DNA of 64,000 nt from Hwanghaeella sp964350445 (GTDB lineage Bacteria; Pseudomonadota; Alphaproteobacteria; UBA8366; Aestuariispiraceae), in assembly GCA_964350445.1 (NCBI GenBank), contig CAYGKA010000018.1, positions 1-64,000 on the forward strand, given 5' to 3'. This document shows, in pieces, positions 45,031-53,407 of the stretch. The position numbers were made by a program, and so were the translations under genes. The stretch's first letter is position 1, and the number at the start of each line of letters is the position of its first letter. The notes below the pieces were generated by a model, which was given only the letters and a program-made list of their open reading frames with translations, searched no databases and was not told where the DNA came from.

Positions 45031-47460
45031 TCAACCGCGCATCCGGGCACCGTCCGCATCGAAAAGCGGCTCGGAAACAAGCTTCGCCCGGCGCAAATCC
45101 CCTAAAATCTCAATTTCCACATCGAGCCCGTCGGAAATCATACCCACGGGCAGGAATCCGATGGCGATCGACTTTTTCGCATAGTGGGAATATCCGCCTG
45201 AGGTAACGAAACCTTTGATCTCCCCGCCGACATAGATGGGCTCATAGGCAACGACGTCCGCATCCGCCGCTTCGACGATGAAAGAGCAGAGTTTTCGTTC
45301 CGGCCCCTTGGCCTTTTCTGCCGCGGCCGCCGCCTTGCCGATGAAATCGACCGGTTTGTTGTATGCGACGAAACGATCCATGCCCGTTTCGGCCGGTGTG
45401 TAGTCAGGCCCGAATTCCCTGAGCCATGAGCCGAAAAACTTGTCCAGCCGCAGGCTCATCATCGCACGCATGCCGAACGGCTTCAGGCCCAGCCCTTCCC
45501 CGGCCTCGGTCAAGGCGGCGTAAAGCGCGCGCTGCTCATCGGCCCCGACATAGATCTCGTATCCCAAGTCGCCTGTATAGGAGACCCGCTGAACGACCGC
45601 GCGGGTCAAGCCGACATCCATTTCGCGGACATCCATGAACCGGAAAGCCTCAGCCGAGACATCCGACCGCGTCGTCCGGCTCAAAAGGTCACGGGCATGG
45701 GGACCGGCGATCTGGAACCCGATCCGGCGCGTGGAGACGTTCTCTATTTCGACACCGCTTTCCGGCAGATGCGCTTGGAACCAACGCATGTGATAGGCCT
45801 GCGCCCCATAGGAGGCCGTGAGTTGGAATTCTTCCTCTCCACGCCCGTTCTGCAGACAGGATATGGTGAAATCCCCGATCAGACGTCCTTTCGGGCTCAA
45901 CATCGGCGTCAGGCTCAATCGACCTGGCTTCGGAACCCGTCCCGCCATGACCGTATCGATCCAATCCCGAGCGCCCGGGCCGGTGACCCGGTACTTTCCA
46001 AAATTATGGATTTCGTTGATACCCACCGCCTCGCGCACCGAACGGACTTCGGCGGCGACGGCGTCGAAGGCATTCGACCGGCGGAAACTCGGCGTTTCAA
46101 ATAGCGGTTCCCCTTCCGGCGCAAAATAGTTCACGGCCTCCATGCCATAGCCCGCGCCGAAGACGGCGCGCTGCCGTTTCCAGATGTCATAGGCCGGAGT
46201 GGTCTGGAAGGGACGCGCCGCCGCCAGTTCCTCGTTGGGATAGGAAATGGAAAACCGGCGCTGGTAATTTTCCCGCACCTTGGCGCGCGTATAACCCGGC
46301 GTGATCCAACCGCCGAACCGAGCAACATCCATCGCGAAGACGTCGCGGCTGGGCTCGCCCTCCACCATCCATTCCGCCAGCGACAGGCCGACGCCACCCC
46401 CCTGGGAAAAGCCGGCCATGACGCCGCAGGCCGACCAATAGTTCCGCAGGCCCGGCACCGGGCCGACCAGCGGGTTCCCGTCCGGCGCGAAGGTGAACGG
46501 TCCGTTGATGACGGTCTTGATGCCGGCCCGTTCCAGAACCGGAAACCGCTTGCAAGCGAAGGCCACGGAGTCCTCGATGCGGTCCATCTTGTTTTCCAGC
46601 AATTCATGGCCAAAGGTCCAAGGCGTGCCATCGACGGCCCAAGGGTCGCATTTCTGCTCGTAGAACCCGATGCAGATGCCCCGCCCCTCCTGGCGCAGAT
46701 AGCTTTCCCCTTCCGGGTCCATGACATGCGGCAGTTCACTGTCGCGTTCATAGACCTCCGGCGTTTCCTCCGTCACCAGATACTGATGCTCCATTGGGTG
46801 GAGCGGCAGATAAACGCCGGCCATGGCGCCGACTTCGCGAGCCCATAACCCGCCGGCATTGACCACATGCTGTGCATGGATGGTTCCCTGCTCGGTCACG
46901 ACATCCCAGGTCCCGTCGGTTCGTTGGTTCGTCTCCAGCACCGGATTGCGAAGAACGATTTCCGCCCCCGCCATGCGCGCCGCCTTGGCATAGGCATACG
47001 TGGTGCCGGACGGGTCCAAATGACCGTCCAGCGGATCGTAAAGCCCCCCTAGGACACCTTCCACGTTCGTGATCGGCGAAAGCTCTGCGATTTCCTCCGG
47101 GCCGATAAACTCGGTCTCCAATCCCATGTAACGATGTTTCGCCCGTTCGGCCTTAAGGTGATCGACGCGTTCCGGTGAGGTCGCCAGGGTCACGCCGCCG
47201 ACATGATGCAGGCCGCAGCTCATCCCCGTAATCTCTTCAAGCTCTTTGTAAAGGCGGATGGTGTAGCCCTGAAGCGCAGCCATGTTCGTGTCGCCGTTCA
47301 AGGTGTGGAACCCGCCCGCCGCGTGCCACGTAGAGCCCGAGGTGAGTTCCGACCGTTCAACCAGCATGACGTCGCTCCAGCCGAGCTTCGTGAGGTGATA
47401 CAGTACCGAGCAGCCGACGACCCCGCCCCCGATGACCACTACCTGTGCCGATGTCTTCAT
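45031..47460 (-). CDS. Sarcosine/dimethylglycine dehydrogenase-like FAD protein with GcvT domain
   Basis: The 809-residue protein joins an FAD-binding oxidase half (V-I-G-G-G-V-V-G-C-S near residue 9; S-T-W-H-A-A-G-G near 46, where the His is the covalent FAD site in sarcosine and dimethylglycine dehydrogenases) with a folate-binding GcvT half (G-Y-E-I-Y-V, and R-L-D-K-F in the C-terminal third). Such enzymes demethylate N-methylated glycines and pass the carbon to tetrahydrofolate. ATG 47460 follows a GGGGGAA; GTG-type starts upstream lack support. Which N-methyl substrate is used cannot be read. Creatinase at 14460 would supply sarcosine. Confidence 0.87.
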   Translation of the reverse strand: MKTSAQVVVIGGGVVGCSVLYHLTKLGWSDVMLVERSELTSGSTWHAAGGFHTLNGDTNMAALQGYTIRLYKELEEITGMSCGLHHVGGVTLATSPERVDHLKAERAKHRYMGLETEFIGPEEIAELSPITNVEGVLGGLYDPLDGHLDPSGTTYAYAKAARMAGAEIVLRNPVLETNQRTDGTWDVVTEQGTIHAQHVVNAGGLWAREVGAMAGVYLPLHPMEHQYLVTEETPEVYERDSELPHVMDPEGESYLRQEGRGICIGFYEQKCDPWAVDGTPWTFGHELLENKMDRIEDSVAFACKRFPVLERAGIKTVINGPFTFAPDGNPLVGPVPGLRNYWSACGVMAGFSQGGGVGLSLAEWMVEGEPSRDVFAMDVARFGGWITPGYTRAKVRENYQRRFSISYPNEELAAARPFQTTPAYDIWKRQRAVFGAGYGMEAVNYFAPEGEPLFETPSFRRSNAFDAVAAEVRSVREAVGINEIHNFGKYRVTGPGARDWIDTVMAGRVPKPGRLSLTPMLSPKGRLIGDFTISCLQNGRGEEEFQLTASYGAQAYHMRWFQAHLPESGVEIENVSTRRIGFQIAGPHARDLLSRTTRSDVSAEAFRFMDVREMDVGLTRAVVQRVSYTGDLGYEIYVGADEQRALYAALTEAGEGLGLKPFGMRAMMSLRLDKFFGSWLREFGPDYTPAETGMDRFVAYNKPVDFIGKAAAAAEKAKGPERKLCSFIVEAADADVVAYEPIYVGGEIKGFVTSGGYSHYAKKSIAIGFLPVGMISDGLDVEIEILGDLRRAKLVSEPLFDADGARMRG

Positions 47461-47786
47461 TGTTCCCCCACGCGCTCTAAAACTGCTTTCCGAAAAAGAC
47501 CGGACGGTCGACATCTACTTTGAGACGGCAAATACCGGACCTTCAAGTCCCTATCCTCTTGCCGTACCCGTCACCCTTCCCGACGCGCCCCATTCTGTGA
47601 CGGCCGCGTCCTGCAATACCGGAAGCTGACCGTAAGGCCGGCCCATTCGCATCCGGGCAAAATCAGGCAATAACGCCCATGGCGCCTGCACCTGCGCGGA
47701 TCGATCCTGCGAAGGTTCGGCTCTCCCCCACCCTATTCCGCCGCTAGGCTTCCCGGCACAATCAACAAACCGCAAGGAGCTGTTTT
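47461..47786. other. Divergent intergenic region
   Basis: These 326 bases separate the dehydrogenase-like gene (minus) from the YciI gene (plus). I see no gene, no T-run terminator and no repeat longer than eight bases. Promoters for both neighbours must lie here but none stands out; the YciI ribosome site AAGGAG is at the right end. Confidence 0.4.
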
Positions 47787-48086
47787 ATGTATGCCGTATT
47801 CTTTGAAGATGAAGGGGCCGCCGCCGATCAACGGCAAGCGCATATGAAGGCGCATCTGGCTTTCTTGGATCGTCACGCGGCCAGTATAAAATCGGCCGGT
47901 CCCTTGCTCAGCACACCCTCCGGCCTATCGGCTGGTGGACTGTGGATGGTCGACTGCCCTACCGAAACGGACGTCTGGGATTTAATCCGAGAGGACCCAT
48001 TTTGGCCAACCGGCCTAAGAAAATCGGTAACGGTCTATCGCTGGAACAGGGTTTTCGCGAATGGCGAAAAAGTGACGCCATCCTGA
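47787..48086 (+). CDS. YciI-family protein
   Basis: The 99-residue dimeric ferredoxin-like domain has Q-A-H-M-K-A-H-L-A-F-L near the start and G-G-L-W-M-V-D-C-P followed by D-P-F-W-P-T-G-L, the YciI pattern. A histidine and an aspartate in these motifs form the proposed active site. Function is unsettled in most members. ATG 47787 has AAGGAG upstream. It stands between the dehydrogenase-like gene and the metalloprotease with no sign of co-transcription. Confidence 0.85.
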   Translation: MYAVFFEDEGAAADQRQAHMKAHLAFLDRHAASIKSAGPLLSTPSGLSAGGLWMVDCPTETDVWDLIREDPFWPTGLRKSVTVYRWNRVFANGEKVTPS

Positions 48087-48128
48087 TCCGTCGGCACGTC
48101 CGGGTCCCGGGCGCTATTCCAGCCGCAG

Positions 48129-48144
48129 TGTGAACATCATCACA
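48129..48144. promoter_or_regulatory. Perfect CRP-type binding box
   Basis: TGTGA (48129-48133), six bases, TCACA (48140-48144): an exact match to the CRP core consensus. A -10-like TATGAT (48161-48166) or TTATGC (48168-48173) lies about one to two turns downstream, so activation from a near -41 position is plausible. TGTGAACA recurs at 48152-48159. The metalloprotease gene starts at 48234. A CRP-type gene is present at 8593. Confidence 0.65.
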
Positions 48145-48233
48145 GCTTACATGTGAACACTATGATGTTATGCTGGGCCAGGAGTGTGGGTGGTACGACG
48201 AAGCCCCGTTTATCAACGCCGGGAGGAGACATC

Positions 48234-49031
48234 GTGTCCATCGCGAACAAAACCTACGCCATTGTAGCGGCCCTTTTGATTTCGCTGAATCCGTTTACCG
48301 CTCGGGCCGCCGGCTTTGATATCAGTGTCGTATTCGGTGGCGGGTTGTCGACCACTCAACAAGCCATCTTTTCTCAGGCGGAGACGTTTTGGGAAACGCT
48401 TATCACCGGCTACCAGCCCGGCATAACGCTCTCTGGAATCACCATTCAAGCTTCAGGCGTCAACATCGACGGTGCCGGCAACATTCTGGGACAGGCCGGT
48501 CCTTCGGCTGGTGAATTCCAGCAGGGTTTCGGCATCGCGACGGAAGGTGCCATGCAGTTCGATTCCGCCGATTTGGCCGTGATGGAATCGGCGGGTGTCT
48601 TGGATGAAGTGATCATTCATGAAATGGCGCATGTCATGGGATTTGGCACACTCTGGCAGTTAAACGGCCTTTATACACCCGGCACCGGTCAATATACCGG
48701 CGCCAATGCCCTGGAAATTTATAAGCTCGAGTTTGATCCGCTTGCCACGTTCATACCCGTTGAACTCGACGGAGGTCCCGGCACTGCCGATGGGCATTGG
48801 GACGAATTCTGGGAAGGTACAGCAAACGAGCTGATGACCGGCTTCCTGGACGTCCCGGCATTCGTCAGCGCAACGACTGTCGCGTCCTTCCAAGACCTTG
48901 GCTACACGACAATCCAACTTGTGGCTTCCGTTCCCCTACCAGCCCCAGTCCTGATGCTTATGGTCGGATTGGCATGTTTGGGAGGCCTGCGAATGGCATC
49001 CAATCGCCACAAACGGCAAACCAGCGTCTAG
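48234..49031 (+). CDS. Exported HExxH metalloprotease-like protein with VPLPA-CTERM tail
   Basis: The 265-residue protein has a signal peptide (about residues 1-22, ending A-R-A-A). The zinc motif I-I-H-E-M-A-H-V-M-G-F-G near residue 140 fits leishmanolysin-type H-E-x-x-H-x-x-G. The C-terminal tail V-P-L-P-A-P-V-L-M-L-M-V-G-L, followed by basic residues, is a VPLPA-CTERM (PEP-CTERM-like) sorting signal. Such proteins are exported and handled by an exosortase, usually in bacteria that make exopolysaccharide. GTG 48234 has AGGAG six bases upstream; an earlier GTG at 48153 lacks one. No exosortase is in the window. Confidence 0.82.
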   Translation: MSIANKTYAIVAALLISLNPFTARAAGFDISVVFGGGLSTTQQAIFSQAETFWETLITGYQPGITLSGITIQASGVNIDGAGNILGQAGPSAGEFQQGFGIATEGAMQFDSADLAVMESAGVLDEVIIHEMAHVMGFGTLWQLNGLYTPGTGQYTGANALEIYKLEFDPLATFIPVELDGGPGTADGHWDEFWEGTANELMTGFLDVPAFVSATTVASFQDLGYTTIQLVASVPLPAPVLMLMVGLACLGGLRMASNRHKRQTSV

Positions 49032-49170
49032 CGAGCCGACATTACGGACAGCCGATCTGCCCGAAAGGTCGTGTCAACGGATCGGTTTTACACCGCCTCG
49101 AACTATACTACGACTGTTGTTATAGAATGAACCAGGGCGCACGTCCCCAAACGCACGGTCATGTCCCGCA

Positions 49171-49812
49171 ATGGAATGGGTCCGTCAACACCCCCGAAGT
49201 ATCGTCCCCATCGCCGAGGCCCCAGCGCTTTTCGCGACCAGGGCACCACGCATTCTGTCCGCAGCCTATGCCGGGCTGCTTCAAGAAAACGGTGGAGACA
49301 TTCCCCGCAAGACGGGTTTGGATATTTTCAAATTCGCTGCAGCCCTGCCGAACGTCGCCCTGTTTGCCTTCACGATGCCCGACCAATGCATTTACCGCAT
49401 TGTCGGTGAAGCATGGAAACAGCGGATCGGCCTCAATCCGATCGGAAAGAACTATCTGGACTTCGTTGCGCAGAAGCGCCGTGATACGGCCGTTGCCTCG
49501 CTGCAAAACGTCGTCGGAATACCCAGCGCATTCCGCGTGATCATCGAACAAACCTACAGTGCCGGACGAACCGCGCATCTGGAGGTTTTCGCGGCGCCTT
49601 TAAGGTCCGATGAAAAAGGTGTCGACGGGTTTGCCATTTTCGCCGCGCAGCCGATTGCCCCCATCCATTTCGGCCGGGAAGACGACCGTATCGTACTGGG
49701 TGCCAACATCGTTGAGCGCAATTTGATCGATATTGGTTTCGGCGTTGACGAAACATTCAGCGACGTTGTCCGCCCACAGGCAAGCGGGCCACCCGAAACT
49801 GGGCCAACATAG
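49171..49812 (+). CDS. PAS_5-type sensory protein (third of three)
   Basis: The 213-residue protein shares the PAS_5 core: L-D-I-F-K-F-A-A-A-L-P-N-V-A-L-F-A-F, then I-Y-R-I-V-G-E-A-W-K and N-P-I-G-K-N-Y-L-D-F. A tail of about 60 residues follows. There is no output domain. ATG 49171 lacks a good ribosome site. It converges with the hybrid kinase and lies beside two response regulators, so it may feed this signalling group. That is inference. Confidence 0.72.
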   Translation: MEWVRQHPRSIVPIAEAPALFATRAPRILSAAYAGLLQENGGDIPRKTGLDIFKFAAALPNVALFAFTMPDQCIYRIVGEAWKQRIGLNPIGKNYLDFVAQKRRDTAVASLQNVVGIPSAFRVIIEQTYSAGRTAHLEVFAAPLRSDEKGVDGFAIFAAQPIAPIHFGREDDRIVLGANIVERNLIDIGFGVDETFSDVVRPQASGPPETGPT

Positions 49813-49895
49813 ACCGGGCCAAATTGAACCGAAGCCTCGCTGCACACTCTTCGAATTCCATGAGGGGCGCTCGACAAGTCAGGACGGCGAAGAGT

Positions 49896-52895
49896 TTAGG
49901 CGCGTGTTTCCTCGACTGAGTCCAATATCCCCCGAACCTGAAGAGCGAGAGATTTGTTGTCATAAGGCTTTTGCAGGAAAGGATAGCTTTCGTTCGGCCG
50001 GATCGCGCCATTCGCCAGATCGCCCGTAAAGCCGGAAACCAAACAAACGCGCATTGACGGCCGCAAATGTTCCGCCGCATCCGCCAACTCATAGCCGGAC
50101 ATGCCGCCCGGCATCACAACGTCGCTCAACATCAGGTCTATAGGCTCGTCGCCCACCAAAATCTCCATCGCCTTCACGCCGCTATTGACGACGATCACCT
50201 TGTAGCCAAGGTCCTGCAGCACTGTAGCCGCGATTTCCGCCAAGTCTTCTTCATCATCGACAACCAAAACCGTCTCGGTTCCGCTGGGCAAATCCATGCC
50301 GTCAGTGTTCAATTCCGCCTGATCGTCCTCCATGTCGGGACGCAAAGCGACGGGCAGGAAAATCTTGAAGGACGTACCAACCCCTTCCTCGGAATAGACA
50401 GTCACGGACCCGCCGGAGCGTCGGGCGAAGCCATAGACCATGGGCAGGCCAAGACCGGTTCCTTTCCCCGTTTCCTTCGTCGTATAGAACGGATCGAAAA
50501 TCCGTGCCTTGACCGCCTCAGGCATGCCGGTGCCTGTATCCGCGACATCAATTTCCACATAGTGCCCAGCCCGCAAATCCCTTAGTTCCTTGGTAGTGTT
50601 GGAGCCAATGGAAACCGCGCGGGTGCCTATCCTAAGAACGCCTCCCCCCGGCATCGCATCCCGCGCATTGACAGCCAGATTGACAAGCGCGTCTTGCAAG
50701 TCGCCCGGGTCAGCCAATGCCATCGGCAGATCGTCTTTGAGAAAGAGTTTGATCTCAACACTCTTTGTAATGGACCGTTGAAGCAGTTCATGAATATTCG
50801 TGATACAATCATTGACGTTGATCGGCTCGTTTTGCGTCGGCGTCTGACGGGAGAAGTTCAACAACCGCCGTGTCAGGGACGCCCCTCTATTCGCTGCGCC
50901 CACCGCCTTGTCGACCTGGCGGTACAATTTCTCATCCTGATCCAACTTCCGCTTAACAAGATCAAGATTCCCGACAATAATTCCCAGGATATTGTTAAAA
51001 TCATGAGCAATGCCGCCGACGAGATGGCCGACCGTTTCCATTTTTTGCACTTGGCGCAACTGCCCTTCCAGGGCCTTCTCCTTGCTAATGTCTACTATGG
51101 AACCTAGGAACTGACGCTCCCCTTCGACATCCATCGTTGCAATGCCAAGATTCATAGGAAAAGTTTCGCCGTTTTTTCTAAGACCGACGACCTCTCGCCC
51201 TGTGCCGATAATCTTGCCGACACCGGTCGTAAGATAAGACTTGATATACTGATCGTGTCGGCTGGAATCGGAATGCGGCATCAAGATTTTCACATTGCTG
51301 CCGACGAGTTCGTCTTCTTCGTATCCAAATATACGGGATATTTCTGGATTGGTTTGAATGATCACGCCTGTGTTGTCCGTCAAGACAATCCCGATCGTGA
51401 TGCTTTCGAACGCGCGGCGTAAACGAAGCTCCGCCATCTGGAGGTTTTCCTGATGCGATCGCAGGACGGTCGCGTCACGCCCGGTTCCTCGGTAACCGGA
51501 AAAGTTTCCGGCAGCGTCGTAAGACGGCTTGCCGGACGAGGTTACGAATTTTTTCTTTCCGTCCGGCCCGATGATGGCATATTCGAAGTTGTTGAAGGGC
51601 CGTTGATTGTGCAGGTCGCTGAGGTGCTTGCGCCATTTATCGGTGGCCGTATCCTCCGCTGCGCATTCCATACGCGTCCTGCCCAGCGCGTCGCCCTCAC
51701 TAAACAATTTTTCCTCTTCCAAACCCGCGGAAAGGTAAACGAACCGGTGTTCGGAGTCGGTCTCCCAAGCCCAATCCGACGCCGTATCGGAAAAGTCCTT
51801 GAACCGCTGTCTACTGTCCAGAAGCGCGAACTCATTCTCCTTTAGATCTGTAATGTCCGTAAGGAATCCGACCGTTCCCCCGTCTTGGGTTTTCTTCTCG
51901 ACAACCCGCATCCAGCAACCGCCCGTCAATTGTTGCTGAACGGCCCCTTTTGGATTTTTATGCCGGGCCGACGATTTGCAGAGCCACTCTTCCTCTCGGC
52001 CCACGGCGTCGGGAAAGGCTCCATTCTTCAGGCCATTGCGAATCTGCTCTTCGAACGTGACGCCTGGTCTTGGAATCCCGATACCGTGACGGCGGCATAA
52101 TTCCGAGTATTTTGAATTGCAGAAAACCAATTTGTCGTCGACATCGAAGAAAACCAGACTGTCGGGCATTGCGTCGACAATCTGATCATAACGACTCTTG
52201 ATCGTCTGCATTTCCAAAACGTTTGTGTCTTTCTCCGTCTGTGCCTCGGCAATTTCCTCAGCCGCGCGCCGCGACTGGGAATACACATAGAACGTACCGA
52301 AAGAGATCACGAGAAAGGCAACAGAAAGGCCTTTTGCGGCGGCCGATACAAAGGGGGCACGTATCTGCTTCTTTGACGTCTCGACGACAACGGCGCCGCC
52401 CAATTCACGGACAGGAACGACGGCGAGAATGATGTCTTCGCCGTGATAAGCGTCATCTACATGGGTGATCGAAAGTCCCTGTGACGACCCGATCATGATT
52501 GCCCTTGCGTATTGCGACCGGCTGTCGACCCTGTCGGGATGTTGCAGGCCTTCGGTTAGACCTTGGTGGACAACCACCTCGACGCCTCGACCGTCATGAC
52601 GGACGAACACCACCTCCCCGATTGCGGCCCGATGAGGCAAGCTGAGGATGACGGACCTGATCTGTTCCACTGTCGCTGCCGTCAAAGCCTTTGAATTTTT
52701 TGCTTGAGCGTCACTCTTGTCGACCGTTACAGCCGACATGATCAAGCTCGCCGTCGCCAGCGCGACATCGCCCACATGGTCTTCGGCTCTGGAGAGCGAC
52801 TCGTCATATAGCGGCTTCACGACGCTAAACGCGATCGCAACGGAAACAAGCAGCAGGCTTCCCACGATCTTATATATGAGCCGATATTGCTTCAT
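49896..52895 (-). CDS. Hybrid sensor histidine kinase with three PAS modules and a receiver
   Basis: The 999-residue protein has two membrane segments (about residues 8-27 and 190-208) flanking a periplasmic sensor. Three PAS modules occupy about residues 245-365, 375-490 and 500-620 (the last with V-L-T-D-N-T-G-V-I). HisKA has G-G-I-A-H-D-F-N-N-I-L near 643, the ATPase has N-L-A-V-N-A-R-D-A-M and G-T-G-L-G-L, and the C-terminal receiver has V-V-D-D-E-E-D with phospho-Asp in M-L-S-D-V-V-M-P near 915. It is followed upstream on the same strand by two response regulators, so it probably passes phosphate to them. Confidence 0.95.
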   Translation of the reverse strand: MKQYRLIYKIVGSLLLVSVAIAFSVVKPLYDESLSRAEDHVGDVALATASLIMSAVTVDKSDAQAKNSKALTAATVEQIRSVILSLPHRAAIGEVVFVRHDGRGVEVVVHQGLTEGLQHPDRVDSRSQYARAIMIGSSQGLSITHVDDAYHGEDIILAVVPVRELGGAVVVETSKKQIRAPFVSAAAKGLSVAFLVISFGTFYVYSQSRRAAEEIAEAQTEKDTNVLEMQTIKSRYDQIVDAMPDSLVFFDVDDKLVFCNSKYSELCRRHGIGIPRPGVTFEEQIRNGLKNGAFPDAVGREEEWLCKSSARHKNPKGAVQQQLTGGCWMRVVEKKTQDGGTVGFLTDITDLKENEFALLDSRQRFKDFSDTASDWAWETDSEHRFVYLSAGLEEEKLFSEGDALGRTRMECAAEDTATDKWRKHLSDLHNQRPFNNFEYAIIGPDGKKKFVTSSGKPSYDAAGNFSGYRGTGRDATVLRSHQENLQMAELRLRRAFESITIGIVLTDNTGVIIQTNPEISRIFGYEEDELVGSNVKILMPHSDSSRHDQYIKSYLTTGVGKIIGTGREVVGLRKNGETFPMNLGIATMDVEGERQFLGSIVDISKEKALEGQLRQVQKMETVGHLVGGIAHDFNNILGIIVGNLDLVKRKLDQDEKLYRQVDKAVGAANRGASLTRRLLNFSRQTPTQNEPINVNDCITNIHELLQRSITKSVEIKLFLKDDLPMALADPGDLQDALVNLAVNARDAMPGGGVLRIGTRAVSIGSNTTKELRDLRAGHYVEIDVADTGTGMPEAVKARIFDPFYTTKETGKGTGLGLPMVYGFARRSGGSVTVYSEEGVGTSFKIFLPVALRPDMEDDQAELNTDGMDLPSGTETVLVVDDEEDLAEIAATVLQDLGYKVIVVNSGVKAMEILVGDEPIDLMLSDVVMPGGMSGYELADAAEHLRPSMRVCLVSGFTGDLANGAIRPNESYPFLQKPYDNKSLALQVRGILDSVEETRA

Positions 52896-52931
52896 CCTAT
52901 CGATTCCATCCCCACGACCCCGCCGCTCAGC

Positions 52932-53354
52932 CTAAAGCGGCCCCGTGTTTCTGCTTTTCGCCCTATACTCAAGCGCGGCTGCAAGAAGGGGTTCCAGGTG
53001 ATCGACGGAGAACGGCTTCATGAGAGAGCCCAAGACTTCAATGCCGTGCGCTTCGGCGATCAAAGAAACGCTCTCGAGGTATTTTCCATCATACCCACTC
53101 ATCACAATTATGGGTGACGTCGACCGCATCTCGGACAGTTGGTTCAGCAATTCGACACCATCCATATCAGGCATCACGATATCCATGATGATACAGGCCG
53201 GCGGCGCCTTTCTGATCAAGTCCAAACACTGTCGGCCGTCGCTCACTGTAATGGGGACATAACCCAGCATTTCCGTTGCGTCCGAAACGAACTCCGCCAT
53301 CCCGATATCATCGTCAACAATTACAACATTTCTGTTTTCGGATCGTATCATCAC
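52932..53354 (-). CDS. Single-domain response regulator
   Basis: A 140-residue receiver with no output domain: V-I-V-D-D-D near the start, phospho-Asp in I-I-M-D-I-V-M-P-D near residue 56, V-M-S-G-Y-D and the conserved lysine in L-M-K-P-F-S near 113. The text M-A-E-F-V-S-D-A and V-L-G-S-L-x-K-P-F matches the receiver of the neighbour at 53408, pointing to duplication. It lies 36 bases upstream of the hybrid kinase on the same strand. Confidence 0.93.
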   Translation of the reverse strand: MMIRSENRNVVIVDDDIGMAEFVSDATEMLGYVPITVSDGRQCLDLIRKAPPACIIMDIVMPDMDGVELLNQLSEMRSTSPIIVMSGYDGKYLESVSLIAEAHGIEVLGSLMKPFSVDHLEPLLAAALEYRAKSRNTGPL

Positions 53355-53407
53355 GGACAGGCCCCTCTCTCAACGTAAAAATCAAACACCGGCTCGTTGT
53401 CGGACGG

